A stretch of 64,000 bases of DNA from Hippophae tibetana (lineage: Eukaryota > Streptophyta > Magnoliopsida > Rosales > Elaeagnaceae). Below are positions 36,745 through 48,400 of this stretch, piece after piece. Every line of letters starts with the position of its first letter. Position 1 is the stretch's first letter. Under the pieces are notes generated by a model. The model had not been told where the DNA came from, made no database searches, and saw only the letters and a program-made list of their open reading frames with translations. Location: NCBI GenBank assembly GCA_037013495.1, contig CM072801.1:19527001-19591000 (forward strand). Direction: 5' to 3'. Made by a program: the position numbers and the translations under genes.

Positions 36745-37931
36745 TTTTTACGGATCAATACAATTTTTAATCAAGGGTTAATATTGACCTAGTTGATGGT
36801 CTTTGTCTATTTATGGAAGACAATAATTTGTCTAAAAAGCTTATTATTTTTTGGTACAAATCTAATTTTCTTTTATATTCATTACAATGGCATAATATAT
36901 TATATTCTTTATTATTTTGGTTATTTAATTCTAATCCTGAATCTATTAATTATCTTTTAAAATTAAAAAATATATTCTTTTATTTGTTAAATCTAATAGT
37001 TATAATTTATGTAATAATTATTCAATGTTCATAGAGTATTATATTGATAAGTCATATGTGTTGAATGCATATTATTTTTTCCTATTCGTAGTATACAAAC
37101 AGGTTTTTCTTATGTACATATAGTGTATTTATAATCTTCAAAGAAGTAGTATCCAAACACTAAGTTGTTGAATTCCTCTTCCTCTATTCTTACATATTTT
37201 TGACTAAAATAGTCTTTTAATTTTCTTAAAATAGGATGGTCTATTATACTTATGATAGCTTTAATATAATCTATATAGATATCTAATAAGGTGTTAAATA
37301 TTTTAAAATTTTAAAGACAAGTTTCATAATCCTCATCTTTAAAGTATTCATTTAAATGATAGAGATAACCTTTATCAATATTTCTAATAGAATTAGATTT
37401 TTATCTTTAATTTTATTTGTAATTATTAGTTGTTTATTTCTAAAAAAAGTTTCCATTTTCCTATTTTAGCAGTATTATGTCTTATTGTAAGCAAATATTA
37501 AACATTGAAGATTCTTAACTCGCTTAAATTTATAATTATTATACCTGAATTTGATGGGTCCACCACGGTCTTCCCTTCTGTTTGTCTTCTTTTGTTACAC
37601 TTGTTATGCCTTAGCCTTGCTTAAACTTCAATGCCCTCCTAAAAATGGTGAGTCTTTTACATCCGTACATAAATGGTGTCCAATAGTTGACTTACTAGAG
37701 AAGAGTAACTAAACTCCATTTTATTCATAGGATAATAATTATTACAACTTAAGGCCAAATAAGAAACTTAAAGAGGTGCTTAGCCACTTATAATTACTTG
37801 GTATAATATTATTGGTTTTGAGATTTCTAGATAGAGGGGTTTTCTATGCTAGAGTTTTTTGTGTGTTTCAAAGTAGAGAGCTCTAGATTTCTATGTATTC
37901 GTGTGTGTTTTGAAATGAGAATAAGGGTTCC

Positions 37932-37940
37932 TTTTATAGC
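37932..37940 (-). promoter_or_regulatory. TATA box of the pararetroviral promoter relic
   Basis: The minus strand reads gctataaaaggaaccc, in the strand and place expected for the pregenomic RNA promoter downstream of the transactivator-like region. Confidence 0.5.
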
Positions 37941-38979
37941 ACAAGTAATCCCTATTTATAAGACTACAATTATTATTTTACCATTACTTTAATAATTTGT
38001 ATGCCTTTTTACTTTAAAGGATAACCACTACTTTTTTCCTTGGCACATGTTGCTAACTAAGATATGAGATCTACATCTTTATTTCCTTTGTTGTCTTCTA
38101 CTAATAGTTTGTTTTTTCTTATTTTTCTTTATAATTTTCTGCTGATGGTTCTTTTGATGACATTGATGATGACGTATCTTTATCTTCTTAGTCTTTGATG
38201 GAGAGAATGCTTCTGTGGTCTTTGGTTGCTTTCTTGGTATAGAAGCAGAATACCTTCCTTGTTTCTTGGCCAATTTCCGGGTTGTTGAATTTAAAATTGG
38301 TTTCATATTTGGTAATTTTTTCACCATCTTCTTCTGACAGAGCCATGCTACTGTGGGAAATGATGATGACTTTACTAGTTGAATAATTTATTTTGATCTT
38401 AGTAGAATTTTCAATCTTCTTGATTTTATAGTAAATTTAGCTAGACATTTGACCTCTATTAACACATAGTTCTTTTGTGTTGAATTCCTTTTCTGGAAGT
38501 TCTCTTGGTTTGGAAACTTCTCCATTTCTGTTGGAAATCCCTATCTTGATAAAGTGGTTAGATACATCCTTCCTCATTCCAGTCTATTAGTAAACTAAAA
38601 AATCTAAGATAAAAATGTTTATCACCTACTTTAATATTCCTTCTGAAGTTTTTGATTGCTTTTTTAAAATTCTATGGGAAATAATTTAACTCACTTAAAA
38701 TTAATTCCTGGATATATGTTTTCTAGTAGTCATGCATGAAAATATTTATACACAAATATTGGATCAACTTATTCCAAGATATTGAATTTACTTCCTACAG
38801 GAAATTCCTTGTCTGTAGTATAGAACTTCATATCTTCAATATATTCTTGGGTATATTTTCTGGCCAAGTTATAGAGATTCAACCATTGTGGTTTGATGAG
38901 ATTTCTATATTGGTCCTTCTCATCTTCAATGATTGAAGTATTTCTAAGGGATGGTCCTTGAATAACACTGAATGCTTTA

Positions 38980-39273
38980 CTATTTTTGATGTCTCTGGAG
39001 AGATGCTTCTATAAATAGCACTAGAGTCCTTGCTATTTTTCCAAGATTTGTCAATCTACTTGGAGCAGTTGGTTGTTGTTGTAATGCTACAGAATAATTT
39101 GTTACTATCTCCTCTTGAGTTATTAGTTTTGGTGTTTTGTAGTTGGCATAACTAACTTCGACTTCTATTCTATTGGTGAAGAATCTGTGAGTTACTCCAC
39201 TAATTCCTAGAATAGATTTACTAACTTCTGCCCAGTTTTTATAAATTCTTGGTTTTAGGCCATTATAGACCAC
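38980..39273 (-). pseudogene. Caulimovirid viroplasmin/transactivator-like domain relic
   Basis: A 97-codon open segment begins with VYNGLKPRIYKNWAEV and GVTHRFFTN. This matches the short RNase H1-like 'viroplasmin' motif (VVYxGxxPGIYxxW..G..YK.F) of caulimovirid gene VI proteins. The segment is a fragment of a longer protein interrupted on both sides. It follows a coiled-coil ORF (39586-39344) rich in Lys, Glu and Leu. No activity is expected. Confidence 0.65.
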
Positions 39274-39599
39274 ATAAACTTTATTCGGTTATTCTTTTTC
39301 TACCTCATCTGCCCAATTGATCCTTTTTGTTTTCAAAAGTTTTTTATGAACTGTTAAGTTCTTCATTTTTATCTTTAGAAGTTTCACCTTGAATTTTTAA
39401 TGAAGATTCCTTTTTTGAGCTTATATTCTCTAGAGGTTGTTTTGAACAATTAACTTCTTCCTGTTTCTTTCGTATCTCCATAAGAGATTTCTTGAGATAT
39501 AATAACTCAAGTTGTTCTTGTAGGGTTTTTATCTCCTTTTCCTTGATATTGATTTTGATATCAAGATGTTCCATTCTTAAAAGCATAAAAATAGTTAGA

Positions 39600-39965
39600 G
39601 GTGTTAATTCTCTGGTAAGAGCATATGCTAAGCTATTTTTATGATCTAGAAGATGTTCAACATAAAAATTGTAATGGTTGAACCATTGTTGCCATCTAAC
39701 TAATCTTTCTTGTTTGTAATCACCTACAATATTATTTCTTCAGAAATAACCAAAATTCTTATTGTCTATTCTAACAATGAATTTGGAGCTTATAACATAT
39801 ATTACAAATTTCTTAATAGTTTTTTAACAGCTAAATATTCTTTTTCATTACTATGAAAATTTAATTCTGAACCTTGAAAAGATTATGATGTATATCTACC
39901 AAGATATACATATTTGTCTTCTACTATTTCTTTAAGAACTGCTCCCCTAGCAACATTACATTAAC
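39600..39965 (-). pseudogene. Caulimovirid RNase H relic
   Basis: Broken minus-strand frames contain a GAVLKEI start, a YLGRYTS and LNFHSNEKEYLAVKKL block, then an RxDN..F-like piece and a WQQW-like piece. This is the order found in caulimovirid RNase H. Several in-frame stops are present. The 5' side ends abruptly at about 39965. Confidence 0.68.
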
Positions 39966-40665
39966 TATGGTACTAATCTCTAGGGTTCGGTTACTTATAG
40001 ATACTCAAGTTAAAATATTGGTATCTTTTATGTCTCATGTTATTAAAATATTTAGTTTTATCACCCCAATTCAAGTATCGGTACTCTTTGTATCACATGT
40101 TGTCAAAAGATTCTATTTTATTATCCTAATTCAAGTATTGGTCTTTTTTTTTCAAATTAGACAAGGAAATTTGTGACAATTTTAGTAAAGGAAAAAAACT
40201 AATAGCAAAAAATAATAATTTAATGGATAAAAGAGGTACCTTTAATAATTAAATTGGGTATCGAAATGAATTTTTTAATAACATGTACCATGAAAAAAAT
40301 TAATACATTAATTAGGCTATGTAATCTCATATAACAACAACTAGATTAGTTCAAATTTACTATTCATTTTTTTGTGTCATTAAGTTGCTATTATCGTTAA
40401 TAATATGAGTTTAAAACTTTAAAAAAATGTCATAAAAATTTAGAGAGAGAAATATAATCATAACTTTTTTTTTCTATTGTGTTTTTTTTCTTCCTTAAAA
40501 TTTTATAAATGTCTTTGTCCAATTTTCTATTTGACTAAAAAGCAAAATATAGTATTCAAATTGGTTAAAAGGGATATTAATACTTGAATTGGGGAACTAA
40601 AATGAAACTATTTAATAATATGGTATATTAAAGATACAAATAGATTAATTAGGGTACTGATAAAG
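39966..40665. mobile_element. Inverted-repeat element with 60-bp tandem units (MITE-like)
   Basis: Units of exactly 60 bp at 40021-40080 and 40081-40140 share the frame gta.c(t)tttgt..., ..catgtt.t.aaaa and caattcaagta. The tail of an earlier unit lies at about 40003-40020. An inverse-complement copy lies at about 40575-40645 (tacttgaattgggga answers tccccaattcaagta). Because 60 is a multiple of 3, one frame stays open across the units and makes a spurious 69-codon ORF. The plan resembles the element at 16858-17180 but the sequence differs. Confidence 0.72.
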
Positions 40666-40669
40666 ATAT

Positions 40670-42055
40670 TTTTAAAATATAGTTTGTTATGTTTTATGCC
40701 TAAATTTTATGTTTTATCATACAAATTATGTTGTTTTGGATGATATTTTGTGTTGTGAAGGTTCATGAACTTTTGGAAGAATCAAGAACTAAAACGAGTA
40801 AAAACAATGAAAATGGGTTGAAAATTTACAACTCGAACAAGTTAGAACGAACAAAAAGATCAAAAATTATGAAAGCATGTGTGCCATGGCCAAATTAATT
40901 GCATGTTGCAGTGGAGAGGTCTTGGGTTTGTTTGCATAGGTGCTGGATTTGAAAGCGTGCCACGATGCAACATTTTCATGTCGTAGTAAAGTGCTCTTGA
41001 CTTTTTCATATGGGGTTTGATTTTGTTGCCGACCACGATCTAGCTTCATTTACTAGCCATCAATCCCCTCAAAACAGTGATGCATTTTCCCTCTTCTTCT
41101 CTAAGACCTAACCTATAAATATATCGTAAAAAACTCTAAAACAAAAGGAGCCGAATTCCACATTATTTCTACATATAAATTAGAGAGAAAACTCCCACTT
41201 GTGAAGTTTTCCGAGGATTCAAAGATAAGGATCAGCTATTTTTATGGATTTAGAGATAGTAGATCAAAATGGGTATTTTAATTGTTATATTTTATTTCTC
41301 CCTATATTTTGATTATGAATTTTGTAATTAAATTGATTATGAGTAATCTAATTATGTTAGGCTAGATTCATTGTGTGAGATATTAGTTTTGCTTCATTTA
41401 TTGGATGAATATTTAAATGGTTTTATTTAATTAAAGTTGAATTATTTTTTGTTCATAACTCTTCTTACTTTTGTGTATAAATTATTATTATTGACCATTT
41501 TAATTTGTGATCAAAATGAATATTTTAGAATTAGACATTAGAAACATAATCTTTGTTTAATTATTTAATTATAAATAAGAGTCTAATTTAATAGCATTTC
41601 TTAGTGTTAAATTGGTAATTAAATTATTTCCTTTAAGATTGATAGTTATTTAATTAAAAATATGATGAAGGAAATGATTGATTAATTTATATTTTTGGGA
41701 ATCACAATGATCATTGGGGTTCTCCTATTTAAAAAGAAAAAAAATTCTAACTTTTAAAATCAATTGTCAAAAATCATTTAAATGATTATACCTATGAGTG
41801 ATTAGCTAACTAATATCTCATACTTGTTCATTCATTTTTAATTCAATTTAACATTTTATCAACTTAATTTTGATTGTTTAAGTATTTTAGATTTTACAAT
41901 CATCTTTCAACGACATTATTAGAGTGTTTATAATTGTTTGTTTAACTAATTAAGAAAACAAGTAAAATTTAAAATCACTACAAATTCCTTTAGAGATCAA
42001 CCTCAGGATAAAGTTATCATTAATCTATTAGTAATTCGTGAACTTGCAAGCAATT
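40670..42055 (+). mobile_element. Ty3-gypsy 5' LTR (LTR C)
   Basis: Non-coding block ending at attcgtgaacttgcaagcaa, directly followed by a primer-site-like region (gttgttgacattgttgctag, 42070-42090), a decayed tggcgccgttgccgggg. It is homologous in inverse orientation to 50680-51960; shared parts include acgatatatttataggttag and gctagtaaatgaagc against agcaagtaaaagca. A TATA-like word lies in cctataaatatatcg (about 41111-41126). Confidence 0.65.
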
Positions 42056-44450
42056 AAAATTGTGCATCAAGTTGTTGACATTGTTGCTAGAGAATTTGGC
42101 ATTTTAAATTGTTTATTTGTTTTCATTTTAGTTTATTTTCTTAATTTTGTTGTTTTTGTTAGTTTATGTAAGGTAGGAGATCCCAAAGGAATGAATTCGT
42201 GCCCTTCATTGACAACATCAATAGGGTAAAAAGAAGAAAATAAATCTGAATATTGAGATTGAAGAGGAAGAAGAGCTACTGCAAGGAAAATGGCCATAAA
42301 GGAGTATGTAAGGCCAATTATTGTCACTGCTACTTTTGGTATACAATTGGTATCCACTGATTTTCATTAGCGATTTTTATGTACCTATGCAGACATTCCC
42401 AATACAAGGACTCAATGAGGACCAACTAAGGATGATGTGCTTCCCATACACACTTAAGAATAGAGTAAAGGCTTGGCTTATGACTATTCCATCCTGCTCT
42501 TTAATACTTTTAGAGGGAGTTGATAAAAAATTCATAGAAAATTCTATTCCCACCAAAAGAATTCAGAATTGAGGACTAAGATAGCCATATTTTCTTAGAT
42601 GGAGGGGGAGCCATTCCATGATGCTTAGGATAGGTTCAAGCTAGTTCTCATTCAATGCCTATATCACACTTTCCATTATAGCTAGAAAACCTATTTTTCT
42701 ATGACGGGTTGACACAATAGCATCAATTCACAGTTGACAATACTATAGGAGGAGCTATGAGAAAGAAGATATTTGTAGAAACTTTTGAGCTCTATGAGAT
42801 ATCAGGTGCTAATTGAACCAATGGAAGAGTATGAGATTTATAATGATTGTGAGAAAACAGTATGAGTGAATGATAATGAGTGAAGGAAATATGAATGCGT
42901 GTATTTCTTGTAAGGGAATATAATTAAGTGTAATGAAACATATGTAATGGTAGTGTGTAGATCACTTGTAAGTAAGGTGCACTATAAAATAGCTATTATA
43001 AAGTATAGAAGATAAGCACCAAATTATCTGTTACACGCCAAAAGAAGTTTGTTAACCAAACTGCAAGTGTGGTTGCTTCAATATATAAGTAGTAGCCAAA
43101 CACATCAGATTGTATTTAGTTTTTCTTCTTCATTTGTACAACAAGATTTACATTACAAAATTTTAATAAGAAATTACATGAATTCTTGAAATCAAAGATT
43201 ACAAGTGTGTCAAGTAATTTTTCATCTTATTGTTTTCTTCAATTAACATTCTACACCAGTAGCATCATCATCTTCATTATTCTTCTTTAATGAAATTTCA
43301 AGCAAGACTTAGTTTCTTTAGAGTGAAAAAAGCTAGAGTAAATGAGATAGGCTCTTAAAATAAAATATCTATGTAACTTGCAGAATTGATCAAGCAAGTC
43401 ACTTTCCTTACCAAAAAAAAAAAACACTCAAAATCGAGAGGTATGTGGAGTTCGTAGTAATTATGGGAAGGGTCCTAATACTTGTCCTTTTATGTGTGAT
43501 CCTTATGCAAGTGCCAATCATGAACATACTAATTAATGGAGAGGTACCAACCTATACCTAAGAATGATCCTTATGCCAATACATACAATCAAAGTGGAGA
43601 AATCACCCCAATTTCTCTTGGAAGGCAAAAAACTTACCCATTCCCAAAACCAAAACCACATGAAAGGCTAACATTTGAATCAAAACATGCCACATAATCA
43701 CCCTATTAAGGTAACTTTGGAGGAAAACTTGAATGCTTCTATTTAAGTGAACAGAGACAACCAAGAGAGAAAAAAAATCAAAGGTTTTATTCTTTGGTGG
43801 CATCTATGAAAAGGGTGGAAGTTCAAGTAGGGAAACTGGCTGAGCATATGAAAAGGTAGGAGAGATGACAATTACCTAGTCAACATAAGCAGGCAAAAGA
43901 TATTACAGTCCTTCAAACTAGAGGAATGCAAGCAACCTCCAAGGGTCCAGGGAACTTTAATATCAATATCACCATGAATGATAAAAAGGTTTGTTAAGAC
44001 CATGTTAGATTTAGGTGTAAGTATCAATCTAATGCCTTACTCGGTTTACTTACAACTTGGTGTTAGGGAGCTTAAGCCCACAATTGTGTCTCTTAAATTA
44101 GCCTATAGTTCTTTTAAATATACCAAAGACATGGTTAAGGATTTACTTGCACCATGTAGATAAGCTAATCATACCTATTAATTTTCTAGTGTTGTGTATA
44201 TAGGAAAACCCATCTATGGACAGTGAACACATTATTATTGAGAAAGACTATAATGGGAGATTAGATGTCCATAATGGGAGATTAGCTATGATAGTCTTGA
44301 GAAAGACTATATATTTTTAAAAACAATTAGATAAGGAGTCAATAACAAAGGGGATATTGAGTGTATTAAAGTCTACAAATCGTAGCCTCAAGTAACGTCT
44401 GGCTAAGGCATTTTACTAAGAACTTTATAGGAGGCAACCTATAGTATCTG
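42056..44450 (+). mobile_element. Ty3-gypsy internal relic: gag, protease, then 3' tail motif without RT
   Basis: Broken frames show gag (about 42390-42850: LRMMCFPYTLKNRVKAWLM), the gag C-terminal segment near 43810-43850 (VEVQVGKLAEHMKR), and the protease region 43978-44230. A tail motif follows at 44420-44445 (ttataggaggcaacctatag), which in related elements sits downstream of the coding region. No integrase or RT/RNase H is visible between protease and tail, so the element is internally deleted or derives from a non-autonomous family. Confidence 0.7.
43978..44230 (+). pseudogene. Gypsy aspartic protease relic
   Basis: A 61-codon open segment contains MLDLGVSINLMPYSVYLQLG, then ELKPTIVSLKLA and a KY..DMV.D.L block. 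This is the plant gypsy protease signature around the active-site loop (DLGASINLMP in typical copies; here the Ala is Val). A stop at 44161 ends the frame, and the family's continuation is only partly readable. Confidence 0.72.
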
Positions 44451-44599
44451 GTAGTATTCTTTCTATAAGTTTCATGGTAATTATGTCTGTAAGTTGGCTT
44501 CCCATGTATAAAAAACGGTGTCTATTTTATTTTACTTAGTGTTTTGTCTTCCTATTTGTAAGATTGATTACTGCAAATAAATAATTCGTTCACACATAT

Positions 44600-46089
44600 A
44601 GTTAGGTACAATTTTTACGTAAGCATGTTTACACATACCATAAGGTTAGTTTTTGTAGTAAGTATGCTAGGTTGAAAGTGTTGGTTTTTAGTGAGCGAGC
44701 TTGCAAATGAGCTGATATTGTCACTTGTGTTTTTGGTTCATTTTGGGTGCCAGTATTTATGGATTTTACTTGATAATTTTAGAGCAAAAAAATGTGATTT
44801 TTAGCACCTCTCCAACAAGCTCTCCCTAGATCTTTCCACTACCCTAAGGTGGCAGTGAGGTGGAAATTCCAATGCTATAAATACCCCCTTATTTCTCTCT
44901 TTCCTTACCTACATTTTCAGTGCCAAAACTCTGCCAAAATTCATATTGAGATTTATATCTATTTTTGAAATCATTTTGGAGAGCTTATATTCAAGTGTGG
45001 GTCATTTTAAGTTTAGTTATTGAATCATCATTTGCGTGCTTACGTGGTTTGACTATGTATCTCTTATACAAGATTTGATAGTTGTTATGAACTTTGTGTC
45101 CTTGAGGTTGTAAGTAGTTACACTTCTTTTATTGATTAGCTATTTTAATCACACCACATTGGATGTTATTGGCTATGAAAGATAGTCAGGTTTGAATGTT
45201 GAACTAAATAGTTATGAAAACAGCAAGTGAAGAGTAGCAGTAGACAATTTGGATGGAGGTCATGGCTGATAGTAGGGGTGTCCATGGTCCGGTTCGGTCC
45301 GGTTTTTCCTAATTTTTTTTAACCAAACCAGACCGTTCATATTACTTGGACTGGACCGGACCGGACTGTTTGAAACGGTTTTAAGAAATAAAAACCGGAC
45401 CGGACTGTTTGATTTATAAAACGGTTCGGCCCGGTTTGGTTCCCGGTTTGGTCTGATTTTTTTATAATTTAATGAAGAATAATGTGAAATTTTTAATATA
45501 TTATTAAACCGGTCCGGTCCGGTTCGAACGGTTTGAAATTAGTACAAACCGGACCAGACCGTTTGATTAGTAAAACCGTTCAGTTTGGTCCGATTCGGTC
45601 CGGTTTTACAGTTTGGTCCAATCCGGACCGGTTTATGGAGACCCCTAGCTGATAGTGGTAATAGTTGTTATACTTTATGTTAGTAATGTAAGTTGTTTAT
45701 TGTTTGGTGAATTATTTTCTGCTAAGTGATTGCCTTTAACAACTTGAGGATGTTACCATATAGATACGATCTCTATATGGGTTTACCTCATTGTATCAAT
45801 TATTATACATGATCTAATATTGTGTTAGTACAATCCAAGTTTAAGGTATGTACGTTTCAACATACTATAAGCTTAAACTTTGATTAGAAAATATTTATTT
45901 TTTGCTTGGTTTTCTTTGATATATAATATGTGTTATTAAAGTCATTTACTTTTGATATTATATTTTTGTGCTTATACTCTATGAATTGTTTAAATGTTCT
46001 ACTGTTCTATTTCTTGTAAGTTAGGTTTGAGTCCTTTAGGAGTCTATATCTCCTTACCCTGGTGATTGATCGGGTTGTTGACTATTTCA
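44600..46089 (+). mobile_element. Ty1-copia 5' LTR, interrupted by a hAT MITE
   Basis: The block contains a TATA box (gctataaatacc, 44874-44886) and ends just before a primer-binding site. Its body is interrupted by the 375-bp MITE at 45273-45647. The 5' border is not defined, because no second LTR copy was found. Confidence 0.5.
45273..45647. mobile_element. hAT MITE, 375 bp, exact 8-bp target duplication
   Basis: Ends are taggggtgtcca and tggagaccccta (inverse complements with one mismatch), flanked by gctgatag at 45265-45272 and 45648-45655. The interior is non-coding and filled with more than a dozen CCGGTCCGG/CCGGACCGG-type words and their variants, in both orientations. Its left end (agggtgtccatggtccg) equals the inverse complement of the right end of the hAT transposon at 2781-6537, so that family, or a close relative, probably mobilised it. 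Confidence 0.94.
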
Positions 46090-46091
46090 AT

Positions 46092-46104
46092 TATTATCAG
46101 AGCG
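46092..46104 (+). promoter_or_regulatory. Copia primer-binding site
   Basis: tattatcagagc, close to the tggtatcagagc complement of initiator tRNA-Met, sits between the LTR-like block and gag. Confidence 0.6.
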
Positions 46105-46169
46105 AGTGCACCCTTTTGGGCTTATTAACTCGCTTTGTCACACAAATACACTCTCTAATGGAGTTATGA

Positions 46170-48400
46170 GAATGAGGTAATGTAGATAGATTTCCACTTT
46201 TTAATGGGATGAACTATGCCTATTGAAAATCACAAATTATGGCCTTTATGTGGTCCTAAGGAGATCATATGTAGTTCCTTATTGAGAATGGCTAGACCTA
46301 CCCAACAAAAACCCTACCTGATAGTGCTATTATACCTAAACTAATGATTGAATGGATGAAGGAAGAATCTAAGGAGTCCAAATGGAGTATTAAAGGTTTT
46401 TATGCTATCATTAGTGCTGTGATGCCTGATGAGTTTAGAAGGATTCAAAGTTGTATAACTTCTAAGCAAGCTTGGAAAATTCTGAAGACAACTCATAAAG
46501 GTACTTTAATAGTTAAGTGGTCTAAAATGCTAAAGTTGAATAAAGACTTTGAATTGGGTATTATGTTAGAAAATGAGACTTTCGATAAATTCTATGCACA
46601 ATTCTCTAACATTTTCAATTGTTCATACAACTTGGGTAGACCCATCAGTGAAGAAAAATAGACTGAAAAAATCGTTGCCAATCTACCCTATCGATATCAT
46701 GCTAAAGTTACTGTACTTAAGTCTATATACAAACCTGGTGAGATTTTAGTGAATGAGCTAGTTGGTGACCTACATGTCTTTGAATTATATCATCTATTAC
46801 CAAGACAAAAGCAATCTCCTTTTGTGAAGGAAAAAAGCTTGGCTTTCAAGATAACCAAGGAAAGTGGTCTGAGTGAAGATGTTTTTGCAACAGTTATTGG
46901 TAATGATGACTCTGATCTCAATAAGGAGTAAATGGCTATGCTCACCTAGAGATTTACAAAATTTTTAGAAAGAAGAAACCATCATCTGGTGGTATTGGGA
47001 AAGGTATTTTGAGCTCTAGAGGCTCCAAATCTATAAAAGTTGTTGATGACTCAAGAAAATTGTTTTTAGAAATAAAAGTGTAAAAGTAATTTTGAATTCA
47101 AGGTTAAGTTTACTATTTTGGATAGTACCCTTAGTGATGATGAGGATGACACCAATTGTTTTGGCCTGAGTTGCTTCATTAGTATAATTAATCATCCGAA
47201 TACTACCTCAAATGTGTAGAGGATACTTTTGAAGATGATGAAGTAGAAGAGGAGAAAGACCAATTTCTCATTTCATACAATGCTATACTACTAGAGCATA
47301 GTAAATTTGAAAAGGTTAATAGAAACACTATGGAAAGCCTTGATGAATAAGAACACATGATAAACATGTTGAAGAAAATTTTCTGTTGATGAACAAAAAA
47401 GTGTGAGGTTATTCAAATGAGATATGATGATTTATTGAAAAGTTTTAATGTAAATCATAAGGAAGTTAAAAAGCTTAAGGAACAATTGATGGTTACACTT
47501 TGTGGTAAAGCTACTCAAACTATAGTTAGTCCTATGACAACCTCTCATCTAAAGAATGAAATTGAACAATTAAAAAGGTGGATAAATTTTCTTGAGAGCT
47601 CAAAGGATCATTTGGCTAAATCTATTACGGAAAAAGGATGCTGAGATTGAGCAACTACATAAAAGAGTCAGGATTCTTAATAATTTGACTTCTTATCTCG
47701 AATACTTTCTTAGAGAAAAGGAAGACTTGTTTGTTTCCCTGAAAGAAAAACTTAGCATGTCGGAGAAAGAATTAGCTCATTATACCATTGCTATTGATAG
47801 AATAAAAATGAGTTCAAAAATGTTAAATGCAATGATTAGAAATGTCCAATTTTTTTGGTGACAAGTATGGAATTGGTTACAGTGAGGGGTTTTAACTTCT
47901 ATAGTGGGATCTACTAAGTTTGTCAAAGCTTCCAATCAAGAACCAAAGTTAAATTCTACCACTACCGATCCAAGAGGTAATTCTATGTCGTGGTCTCCAC
48001 TAGATTCCCCTAGTAAGGTGAATCCTTCCTCCTAAGGCTAGCACTTCCCATTACTCTAGTAGTGGTTTTCTACCTTTACCTACTATCATTCCCATTGGCT
48101 ACTACCATAGTGAGCTTGGGCATTTGAGAACACGTTGTGGGAAATTGACTTCTCATCCTCGTATGAAAATTAACATGGGCACATCTTGTTTCTATCTTTT
48201 GCATACAACTTCTCGGAGTCAGGGAACCAAATTCTCTAATTTCACTTATCATACCTATTATCTTTGTGGCACTACTGCTCACCTTGCTAGGCAGTGCCCT
48301 ATATCTCTTGTTTTGATGTTGTGTATGTCTCTAACAAGCTCTGGATCCACTTTTGGTGTCTTTCGAAGCAAAATCCTAGGTGTTGCTTGGTTATAAAGAG
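46170..48400 (+). pseudogene. Ty1-copia gag relic (UBN2-type) with decayed zinc knuckles
   Basis: The frame opens with PLFNGTNYAYWK-like residues at 46190-46230. It continues in the 105-codon segment 46344-46661 (AIISAVMPDEFRRI, SKQAWKILKTTHKGT, ETFDKFYAQF) and then NELVGDLHVFEL (46753-46790), the classic order of the copia gag UBN2 domain. A coiled-coil-like part at 47417-47860 follows. Two CCHC knuckles are damaged: LGHLRTRCGK near 48117-48145 and YYLCGTTAHLARQCP near 48250-48300, where leading cysteines are lost. Several stops are present. No protease or RT follows. Confidence 0.78.

Larger units (their letters stand above)
37050..39965 (-). mobile_element. Endogenous caulimovirid (plant pararetrovirus) fragment, inactive
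   Basis: Minus-strand order is an RNase H-like relic (about 39965-39600), a coiled-coil ORF (39586-39344), a viroplasmin-type domain (39273-38980), a further broken frame (to about 38700), a lysine-rich ORF (38327-38079), a promoter-like segment with a TATA box near 37935, then decayed leader or coding sequence to about 37050. This matches the 3' half of a caulimovirid genome (RT-RNase H, transactivator-like protein, promoter). The RT, protease, coat and movement regions are absent: the fragment is cut at 39965, where a repeat element begins. Multiple stops and frame changes mean no protein or virus can be made from it. Genus not assigned. Confidence 0.66.

Noticed and set aside
39967-40176. 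69-codon repeat-containing ORF
   Set aside because: Produced by 60-bp tandem DNA units that preserve frame; the inverse copy and low complexity argue against a protein.
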